Positions 7,081 through 11,522 of a stretch of DNA of 11,522 nt are shown piece after piece; the first letter of the stretch is position 1; each line of letters begins with the position of its first letter. Under the pieces are notes generated by a model. The model did no database searches and was not told where the DNA came from. It saw nothing but the letters and a program-made list of their open reading frames with translations. A program made the position numbers and the translations under genes. The stretch spans positions 12,947 through 24,468 of the forward strand of contig DCSN01000066.1 in NCBI GenBank assembly GCA_002325645.1, given 5' to 3'. Origin of the DNA: Pseudanabaena sp. UBA1465. GTDB taxonomy: Bacteria; Cyanobacteriota; Cyanobacteriia; Pseudanabaenales; Pseudanabaenaceae.

Positions 7081-7113
7081 ATTTAATGGCGCGGCTTCGC
7101 CGCACCATTAAAT
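7081..7113 (-). repeat. Palindromic repeat after the secreted-protein gene
   Basis: Arms 7081-7095 and 7099-7113 (ATTTAATGGCGCGGC and near complement) enclose loop TTC. The one mismatch, C7090/A7104, is a G-U pair in minus-strand RNA. It lies 9 bp past the stop of the 7123 gene on that strand. No U run follows, so it is a 3'-end hairpin rather than a clear intrinsic terminator. Confidence 0.75.
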
Positions 7114-7122
7114 GCAGACCCA

Positions 7123-7527
7123 TTAAGGAATAAATGGAATAAATTGCCTGAGAAACTTACGGAGTTTTAATAAGCCGATGACTTCACGCACTTTAGGCGA
7201 AACTAAATCTTCAGGGGGGATATTATCCAGCGATCGCAGCTTCTCCATCAGTTCCGCATATTCGGCGGCGGATAGTTGTGTACCATCGATCGGCGATCGC
7301 GCATCGGTGTAAATTTCAGTACGCAAAACCTCTTCGGGCGGATCTTCTTGAACTGGTGTTAATGATTGCGTTTCGGCAAATATGGGACTGGAAATTAAAA
7401 ATAGAGTTCCTACCTGTAAGCCAAGAATTGTAGCGATCAGGGAACCAGATGTTTTGTGGCGTGGCAAAGCCGCGCCACAAAAAGTTGGAGAGCTATTCGG
7501 GCTATCTTCCCAATCGATTTGGCACAT
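7123..7527 (-). CDS. Small secreted protein of unknown function
   Basis: 134 residues from the ATG at 7527, chosen because GGAGG (plus-strand 7536-7540) lies 8 nt upstream; the frame is open further but without such a site. The product has an unusually long N-region, a hydrophobic segment (S29-F50, SLIATILGLQVGTLFLI) and a likely cleavage after IFA (49-51). This leaves a mature ~83-residue protein with LRTEIYTDARSPIDG (68-82), an AEYAELMEKL helix and a basic-hydrophobic tail LKLRKFLRQFIPFIP. I take it as a cyanobacterial conserved secreted or periplasmic protein without known role. Its start overlaps the 3' end of the upstream pentapeptide gene by 26 nt, implying translational coupling. Residues ~16-25 (FCGAALPRHK) are encoded by a palindromic repeat. 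Confidence 0.7.
   Translation of the reverse strand: MCQIDWEDSPNSSPTFCGAALPRHKTSGSLIATILGLQVGTLFLISSPIFAETQSLTPVQEDPPEEVLRTEIYTDARSPIDGTQLSAAEYAELMEKLRSLDNIPPEDLVSPKVREVIGLLKLRKFLRQFIPFIP
7452..7482. repeat. Palindromic repeat inside a coding sequence
   Basis: Arms TTTTGTGGCGTGGC (7452-7465) and 7469-7482 enclose loop AAA, with one T/G mismatch. It resembles in core the copy at 7081-7113 (GGCGYGGC, 3 bases, GCCGCRCC). It is read in frame in the N-region of the secreted protein. Confidence 0.75.
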
Positions 7528-8674
7528 CTTCACAGCCTCCAGGAATAGTTTTACGCGATTTCTTACCACACCATGCACAGATATATTTACGGGTTTCTTC
7601 AGATAAATCGATCGCCTTACTAAAGTCTGCATCTTCTACTACCGCACCCGTATATTCACCTGTTTCAAAGTTGGGAAGATGCTGGCGATCGCGGGGCGAA
7701 GCAGTCTCTAGATTGCCATAAAACATCCTGACACGGCTAAGATCTGTACCGCGTAGATTTGCCTTAGCTAGGATTGCGCCGCCAAAATTTGCTCCCGTCA
7801 GATCGCAATTACTTAAATTAGTTTTAATCAAATTTGCCCCACTTAAATCAGCATTACGCAAATCTGTACGGTCAATATCACGACCCGCCAACATCATTCC
7901 CAGATTAACGACTCTAACCCCATTGGCTAGATCGACCACATAGCCACCAGTGCCATCCAAAATCGGACGACCGAGCAATCCATCACGTTTGAGAGGAGTT
8001 AATAGATTTGCACTGGAGAGAAATCGGACAATTTTGGCGCGTCCATCAGCATCAGAGCCACCCAGTAATGCAGCCGTCCTTGCTTGGGCGATCGCCCTTT
8101 CTAGAGGCCAATCCTCTAATTGTCCTTGGGGATCGAGAACTAGATCGGAAATTCCTTGAAAATAAGCATCAATGGTTTGCTGTTGGGTGATGACATTCTG
8201 TTGTCCTGTGAGTTCTTCGGAAATTTGATTTTGTCGCCAAGCCACCCACACCGCTAAAATCGCAATCAAAATCTGTCCTACGGCTCCTAAAGCCTCCCAT
8301 TTTAAGCTATCAAACCATCGGGCAAAGGAAGCATCAAACCTTGTCACATGAGCCGCAATGAAAATGGCACTGCCAGCAATCAGGCTTGATAGGGTAATGT
8401 CCCAGTGCTTCCCTAAAGGAGAATTGAGGATTGTATTTAATAAGGATGGCAAAAGAATCGGCAGAACGATGATCGAAATCACGCTCAGGCTGATATATAC
8501 CAGTTCATTGTGATCTAAGTAAATAGCGGCGATCGCTACAAAAGTCGCGATCGTGGCGATGATTAGACCAAATGCTTTAATTCGAGAATTTGGTAGAGCC
8601 AATCTAGTTAATCGCGTTAAATCTACTACTACAAAAACTAGAAGCTTGGGCTGCCCACTACGCAGACGACACAA
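7502..8674 (-). CDS. Membrane-anchored pentapeptide-repeat protein
   Basis: 390 residues if it starts at the TTG at 8674. Hydrophobic segments at about 35-53, 59-80, 93-110 and 128-146 give four likely membrane helices. A Gln-rich helical stretch follows (148-170, QNQISEELTGQQNVITQQQ), then a pentapeptide block (~265-318, TDLRNADLSGANL, CDLTGANF) and a short tail with CAWCGKKSRKTIPGGC (366-381), a possible metal-binding Cys set. The start is uncertain: no ATG or GTG exists upstream of the helices. The TTG at 8674 lies in a decayed palindrome, and a second TTG at 8602 would remove 24 residues. Function unknown; the architecture (membrane anchor, linker, beta-helix) is common in cyanobacteria. 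It is translationally coupled to the small secreted protein downstream. Confidence 0.8.
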   Translation of the reverse strand: MCRLRSGQPKLLVFVVVDLTRLTRLALPNSRIKAFGLIIATIATFVAIAAIYLDHNELVYISLSVISIIVLPILLPSLLNTILNSPLGKHWDITLSSLIAGSAIFIAAHVTRFDASFARWFDSLKWEALGAVGQILIAILAVWVAWRQNQISEELTGQQNVITQQQTIDAYFQGISDLVLDPQGQLEDWPLERAIAQARTAALLGGSDADGRAKIVRFLSSANLLTPLKRDGLLGRPILDGTGGYVVDLANGVRVVNLGMMLAGRDIDRTDLRNADLSGANLIKTNLSNCDLTGANFGGAILAKANLRGTDLSRVRMFYGNLETASPRDRQHLPNFETGEYTGAVVEDADFSKAIDLSEETRKYICAWCGKKSRKTIPGGCEDVPNRLGR

Positions 8675-8678
8675 GCTT
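8642..8678 (-). repeat. Decayed palindromic repeat over the pentapeptide gene start
   Basis: Outer arms AAGCTTG (8642-8648) and CAAGCTT (8672-8678) are perfect. The inner arms match the 3578-3610 repeat (GTCGTCYGCGTAGYGG on the minus strand) with the same GTA loop. Of the inner mismatches, most (8651/8669, 8654/8666, 8656/8664, 8657/8663) become G-U pairs in minus-strand RNA. The putative TTG start is inside it. Confidence 0.6.
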
Positions 8679-8717
8679 TGGTTTTGTTTTTTAACTATGC
8701 TGAATTACTTATAGCAA

Positions 8718-8746
8718 AAAAAAGCGACGCTAAACGTCGCTTTTTT
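8718..8746 (-). terminator. petM terminator
   Basis: AAAAAAGCGACG (8718-8729) pairs exactly with 8735-8746 around a 5-base loop. On the minus strand the stem is followed by eight T. It lies just past the petM stop and is a clear intrinsic terminator. Confidence 0.92.
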
Positions 8747-8750
8747 ACTC

Positions 8751-8861
8751 TTAAGCTTCTTCTTTTTCTTCGCCCTGTAGCTTTAGCAAGAAGTATCCGA
8801 AGGCAATGCCGACAGGAATTAATACCATCGACAAGACCATTGCGTTAACTAGTTCTCCCAT
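8751..8861 (-). CDS. petM: PetM, small subunit of cytochrome b6f
   Basis: 36 residues, MGELVNAMVLSMVLIPVGI then AFGYFLLKLQGEEKEEA: a short lumenal/stromal N-end, one membrane helix (~8-26) and a charged tail. The pattern GEL-NA-LS near the start and LLK-QG-EE at the end match cyanobacterial PetM, subunit VII of the cytochrome b6f complex, which sits at the edge of the dimer in the thylakoid membrane. The Glu/Lys tail is slightly longer than in Nostoc-type PetM. An AGAGA lies upstream of the ATG. A possible -10, TATACT on the minus strand (8914-8919), lies about 55 bp before the start, but no good -35 goes with it. It is monocistronic, bounded by two hairpins. Confidence 0.85.
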   Translation of the reverse strand: MGELVNAMVLSMVLIPVGIAFGYFLLKLQGEEKEEA

Positions 8862-8946
8862 GATTTTTCTCTAAATAAATTTTAATAAGTTAAGATTGCT
8901 TTAGAAATTTTACAGTATAGCTGTCGCCACCAACGTTATAAACTCC

Positions 8947-8985
8947 AAAAAGGAAGGTCAGTGCTTCGCACTAACCTTCCTTTTT
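8947..8985 (-). terminator. Terminator-like palindromic repeat
   Basis: Arms 8947-8964 and 8968-8985 (AAAAAGGAAGGTCAGTGC and near complement) enclose loop TTC. The single mismatch, C8959/A8973, is a G-U pair in minus-strand RNA. The stem ends in T5 on the minus strand and overlaps the stop of the 8984 gene, so it can act as its terminator. Confidence 0.8.
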
Positions 8986-9712
8986 ACAGGATTACCTCCA
9001 CATCGATCGCATCGGTATAATCTTCTTCATCGCGATCGGGCTGACTATTCTGAGATTTATAGGAATCTGCGGGTTGTTGATATCCCCCATTTAGCTCGGC
9101 TTCATCTAGCAAAACAGGACGAATCTCATAATGTACTCTGAGGTTAGCTGGAGCGCTGCGTTCAGCTTCACGCACAAATCGATTTGCCTCCCATTCCGCA
9201 TGAAAAGTATTGATCAGCTTGAGCGTATTCACCCGTTGGCGTTCTAGATAAGTCCAGACTTCCCAAGCATTGTACTCTGGCTCCTTCGGTATTTCAGGTG
9301 CTTCTGGTTGAGAAATTTCCTCTAAATTATCTAAATTATCGGGATGACTGGGAGATGTTGCCTCAGAATTTGCGCGATCGCCACTGGTTTGATTTACCGA
9401 ATTCGATGTTTTTGAATCCGATGACACTGATTTAGTAGCGGGTTTTACATCGGCTTGTGAAGGATCTGAAGCTGTTGTATCGTCAGACTTTTGATCTTCT
9501 GGTTTCCTTTCTGAAAAACCATTGCCCTCGGTATCTGGCGATCGCCTGATACTTTTGATCTCCTTCGCCCGAATTTGCTTAACTGAAGAGCCATCATCGG
9601 CGATTGCCCTTACCTCGATCGCGGTTTGGGATTGATCAACCCATCCCTTAAAAACTACCTTTTCACCATTGATTGATAGGCGATCGCCCACTTCCAATGC
9701 AAAGCCAGCCAA
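8984..9712 (-). CDS. C-terminal part of a probable frameshifted protein (SH3-like domain, acidic linker)
   Basis: 242 residues if counted from the TTG at 9712, but this frame stays open upstream to about 9870 with no ATG, GTG or TTG, and joins the preceding gene after a one-base shift at 9849-9853. The part shown begins with a beta-rich region (LEVGDRLSINGEKVVFKGW, then EVRAI, QIRAKEIKSIRR; ~6-58). A disordered Ser/Asp/Glu/Pro-rich linker (~59-140) follows, then a helical C-domain (YNAWEVWTYLERQRVNTLKLINTFHAEWEANRFV) and an acidic tail. There is no membrane segment. I do not recognise the family. The coding quality (HIP1 sites, no stops) says it was recently, or is still, translated. Confidence 0.7.
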   Translation of the reverse strand: MAGFALEVGDRLSINGEKVVFKGWVDQSQTAIEVRAIADDGSSVKQIRAKEIKSIRRSPDTEGNGFSERKPEDQKSDDTTASDPSQADVKPATKSVSSDSKTSNSVNQTSGDRANSEATSPSHPDNLDNLEEISQPEAPEIPKEPEYNAWEVWTYLERQRVNTLKLINTFHAEWEANRFVREAERSAPANLRVHYEIRPVLLDEAELNGGYQQPADSYKSQNSQPDRDEEDYTDAIDVEVIL

Positions 9713-9834
9713 GGACTTAAACAGAGGCTTGGCATGGGGTGATGAGCCAACACCGCCAGCCCCATTACCATCTTGGTTGTGGTTATTATCATTGGGGATG
9801 TAATTATCAGCCTGACTGGATTTCCCTTGGTCAA

Positions 9835-10122
9835 TCAGGCTTTGGACTCCCCCAATTGCATTCTCAGTTCGCTAATTTGGGAATATAACGGGGCAAGACA
9901 ATTTTCAACATAGGTCAAAAGTTCAGGATGTAAAACGAAAGGAACTGGCTCTGGTGTTGTTTCGGTTTTGCTCTCTAACTGAGTTTCAAATTCGCGACTG
10001 ACTATGGCCAAGATCCAATCAGCGATCGCCTGTTGCTTTGCATCAGCTTGAGATTTGATTTGGCTCAATAAAGGCAGAGGAAAACGAAGATTTACCTGTT
10101 TTGTCCTGTGAGGAGTTGCCAT
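9835..10122 (-). CDS. N-terminal part: ribbon-helix-helix-like protein, probably frameshifted
   Basis: 95 residues as it stands. KQVNLRFP (8-15) as a strand, then LPLLSQIKSQADAKQQ and AIADWILAIVSREFE as two helices, gives an Arc/MetJ-type ribbon-helix-helix pattern, a dimeric DNA-binding fold. A Pro/Thr linker and a helix (LTYVENCLAPLYSQISELRMQL) follow. The frame then ends after GESKA. At TTG-GGG-GAG (five G, plus-strand 9849-9853) a -1 shift would continue into GVQSLIDQGKSSQADN and on to the 8984 gene, for a joined product of about 379 residues. An AAGG lies about 8 nt before the ATG. Target and role unknown. Confidence 0.75.
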   Translation of the reverse strand: MATPHRTKQVNLRFPLPLLSQIKSQADAKQQAIADWILAIVSREFETQLESKTETTPEPVPFVLHPELLTYVENCLAPLYSQISELRMQLGESKA

Positions 10123-10190
10123 TAATTGACCTTAACTTAAAAATTTTCAGATTTCGATTATAGCAATCGCAAGGCTAGTAAAATCAAAAC

Positions 10191-10237
10191 CCAAACATAA
10201 GGTCGGCGGCGCGATGCGCCGCCGACCTTATGTTTGG
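10191..10237. repeat. Palindromic repeat, 22-bp perfect arms, loop GAT
   Basis: The arms 10191-10212 and 10216-10237 are exact complements, with a very GC-rich inner part (GGTCGGCGGCGC) and AT-rich outer part. It lies between the 39-residue gene and the ribbon-helix-helix gene, both on the minus strand. No U run follows. It could end the upstream transcript or process it. Confidence 0.85.
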
Positions 10238-10285
10238 CTAAAGCTTACATTGGAATAGAATAAAATTGTGAAAATAATTTAAAAA

Positions 10286-10405
10286 CTATTTGAATTCTAA
10301 TGGAAATTTACCTAAAGACATCGCCACTAGTAATCCTAAAACCAAGCTGGAGCAAGCGAAAGCAGACAAGACCCCCAATAAAAAACTATTCCATACAATA
10401 ATCAT
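10286..10405 (-). CDS. 39-residue single-helix membrane protein, unrecognised
   Basis: The product is MIIVWNSFLLGVLSAFACS then SLVLGLLVAMSLGKFPLEFK: one long hydrophobic helix (~8-30) with a short tail carrying two Lys. The ribosome site AGGAG (plus-strand 10415-10419) is 9 nt before the ATG and is among the best in the window, which argues for a real gene. The size and shape resemble the small subunits of photosystems or cytochrome b6f, but it does not match PsbM, PsbT, PsbX, PsbJ, PetG, PetL, PetN or PsaM as I know them. The gene is bounded by hairpin repeats and divergent from menB. Function unknown. Confidence 0.6.
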   Translation of the reverse strand: MIIVWNSFLLGVLSAFACSSLVLGLLVAMSLGKFPLEFK

Positions 10406-10527
10406 CTTGCCGTTCTCCTGAATACGTTTTTAGACTGTATCTACATATATAGCTTATTACTTTAGAAAAATTTGCATAGGATAGCAGACAAAAATTAACA
10501 ACTACAGCCTGTTGAAACTTCAAGTAG

Positions 10528-10581
10528 TCCAAAGAAATTTTGAAAGCGTGGCTCTGCCACGCTTTCAAAAATTTCTTTGGA
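10528..10581. repeat. Palindromic repeat, 25/26-bp arms, upstream of menB
   Basis: Arm 10528-10552 (TCCAAAGAAATTTT, then GAAAGCGTGGC) pairs with 10556-10581 around loop TCT, with one bulged base in the T/A run. It lies between the divergent small gene and menB. The outer arm recurs at 11501-11514 past menB. Confidence 0.85.
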
Positions 10582-10639
10582 TTTTAATTAATCGCAAAGC
10601 GTTGTAAGATGTGTCCCTGTACTTTGCAACCCCAAAACT

Positions 10640-11470
10640 ATGACCGATTGGCAACTCGCCGCCGAGTTTGAAGACATTCTCTATCACAAAGCGGATGGAA
10701 TGGCAAAAATTACGATTAATCGTCCTCAAGTTCGTAATGCTTTTCGTCCCAAAACGATTACGGAAATGATTGCCGCCTTTGCGGATGCGCGAGAAGATAT
10801 CGAGATTGGCGTAGTTTTGTTGACGGGGGCGGGTCCTGCCCCTGATGGTAAATACGCCTTCTGTGCGGGAGGCGATCAAAAAGTGCGCGGCGATGGGGGC
10901 TATATTTCGGAGTCAGGCGTACCGCGTTTAAATGTCCTTGATTTGCAACGACTGATTCGCACGATGCCTCAGCCTGTGATTGCGTTGGTGGCGGGTTATG
11001 CGATCGGTGGTGGTCATGTGCTGCATGTGGTTTGCGACTTGACGATCGCTGCCGATAATGCCATCTTTGGGCAGACTGGACCAATGGTGGGTAGTTTTGA
11101 TGGTGGTTTTGGCGCTTCCTATTTGGCGCGATTAGTTGGTCAGAAAAAGGCGCGAGAAATCTGGTATCTGTGCCGTCAGTACGATGCTCAGGAAGCTCTG
11201 GAAATGGGCTTAGTGAATAAGATTGTGCCAGTGGAACAACTGGAAGCGGAAGGTATTCAGTGGGCGCAGGAAATTTTAGATAAGAGTCCCTTAGCAATTC
11301 GTTGCCTCAAGTCCGCCTTTAATGCTGATTGTGATGGACAGGCGGGTATTCAGGAACTAGCGGGCAATGCCACGCTGTTGTTTTATATGACCCAAGAAGC
11401 TCAAGAGGGTAAGCAGGCATTTCTGGAAAAGCGCAAGCCTAATTTCCGCCAATATCCTAAATTGCCCTAG
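10640..11470 (+). CDS. menB: MenB, 1,4-dihydroxy-2-naphthoyl-CoA synthase
   Basis: 276 residues of the crotonase fold, the normal length. MenB closes the second ring of the naphthoquinone by Dieckmann-type condensation of o-succinylbenzoyl-CoA; in cyanobacteria the product leads to phylloquinone of photosystem I. Signatures: NRPQVRNAFRP (27-37), oxyanion-hole segments FCAGGDQ (74-80) and GYAIGGGH (119-126), QTGP (145-148), GSFDGGFG (151-158), IWYLCRQYDA (174-183) and the C-terminal FLEKRKPNF. Gln145, Gly147 and Trp175 correspond to Gln154, Gly156 and Trp184 of E. coli MenB, the bicarbonate site, so this is the bicarbonate-dependent type I enzyme. It has no close co-directional neighbour in the window and no obvious Shine-Dalgarno. 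It contains no HIP1 octamer. Confidence 0.95.
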   Translation: MTDWQLAAEFEDILYHKADGMAKITINRPQVRNAFRPKTITEMIAAFADAREDIEIGVVLLTGAGPAPDGKYAFCAGGDQKVRGDGGYISESGVPRLNVLDLQRLIRTMPQPVIALVAGYAIGGGHVLHVVCDLTIAADNAIFGQTGPMVGSFDGGFGASYLARLVGQKKAREIWYLCRQYDAQEALEMGLVNKIVPVEQLEAEGIQWAQEILDKSPLAIRCLKSAFNADCDGQAGIQELAGNATLLFYMTQEAQEGKQAFLEKRKPNFRQYPKLP

Positions 11471-11477
11471 CCCATAC

Positions 11478-11522
11478 AGCGCTTTGCGCTAGATTAAAAC
11501 CCAAAGAAATTTTTAAAAGTGC
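11478..11522. repeat. Short hairpin and partial repeat copy at window end
   Basis: AGCGC-TTT-GCGCT (11478-11490) is a 5-bp hairpin with a 3-base loop just past menB. CCAAAGAAATTTTT at 11501-11514 is identical to the outer arm of the 10528-10581 repeat, and the following bases match it with transitions. The rest of the copy lies outside the window. Confidence 0.55.

Noticed and set aside
7528..7632. Longer N-terminus for the small secreted protein (ATG at 7632)
   Set aside because: It would overlap the pentapeptide gene by 131 nt, and the GGAGG site supports the ATG at 7527.
7382..7721. Two plus-strand open frames over the secreted and pentapeptide genes
   Set aside because: They are antisense to supported genes, mutually overlapping, and partly made of palindrome sequence.
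10386..10568. 60-residue minus-strand frame starting in the hairpin upstream of menB
   Set aside because: It starts within a repeat arm, overlaps the better supported 39-residue gene, and has no ribosome site.
10565..10879. 104-residue minus-strand frame over the menB start
   Set aside because: Antisense to the menB N-terminus, with no protein-like pattern.
10758..11297. 179-residue minus-strand open frame inside menB
   Set aside because: It lies wholly antisense to a certain menB and its product is Arg/His/Pro-rich and not protein-like, so it is a shadow.

Overview
The window reads as chromosomal DNA of a cyanobacterium. The octamer GCGATCGC (HIP1) occurs about twenty times, the genes include petM (cytochrome b6f), menB (phylloquinone route), the nitrate-control pair ntcB-cnaT and two pentapeptide-repeat proteins, and most genes lack a strong Shine-Dalgarno. 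The moderate GC content and the many hairpin repeats would fit a Pseudanabaena-like filamentous genus, but that placement is inference.

Layout, left to right. (1) 1-576: 3' end of a plus-strand pentapeptide-repeat protein with a Gln/Ser/His-rich linker. (2) 577-1690: 1.1 kb of AT-rich DNA with no clear gene. It holds a possible gene relic, a 13-bp hairpin, three perfect 11-bp tandem repeats resembling a cyanobacterial Pho box, and a tiny minus-strand ORF of doubtful reality. (3) 1691-2536: an RlpA-like secreted double-psi beta-barrel protein, closed by a perfect bidirectional terminator shared with the convergent vWA gene (2561-3451, minus). (4) 6801 down to 3621, minus strand: ntcB, cnaT and a THUMP-type RNA methyltransferase. 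cnaT and the methyltransferase are 4 nt apart; ntcB and cnaT are separated by a 25-bp perfect hairpin. NtcB is the LysR activator of nitrate assimilation, and CnaT is the TrpD-like protein known in Anabaena to be needed for nir operon expression. (5) 6838-7122: ntcB upstream region, with an NtcA-like site, a small hairpin and a 107-bp MITE-like element. (6) 8674 down to 7123: a membrane pentapeptide protein overlapping a small secreted protein. (7) 8751-8861: petM. (8) 10122 down to 8984: what looks like one ribbon-helix-helix protein gene split in two by a one-base shift at a run of five G. (9) 10286-10405: a 39-residue single-helix membrane protein with a strong Shine-Dalgarno. (10) 10640-11470: menB, flanked on both sides by copies of one palindromic repeat.

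The most striking feature beyond the genes is a family of palindromes with long, near-perfect arms and a three-base loop. They lie mostly just past stop codons. One lies inside a coding sequence and a decayed one lies over a start codon. In the imperfect copies most mismatches would be G-U pairs in the minus-strand RNA, which is the strand of the neighbouring genes, suggesting that the RNA fold matters. No tRNA, rRNA, CRISPR array, prophage or defence locus was seen.
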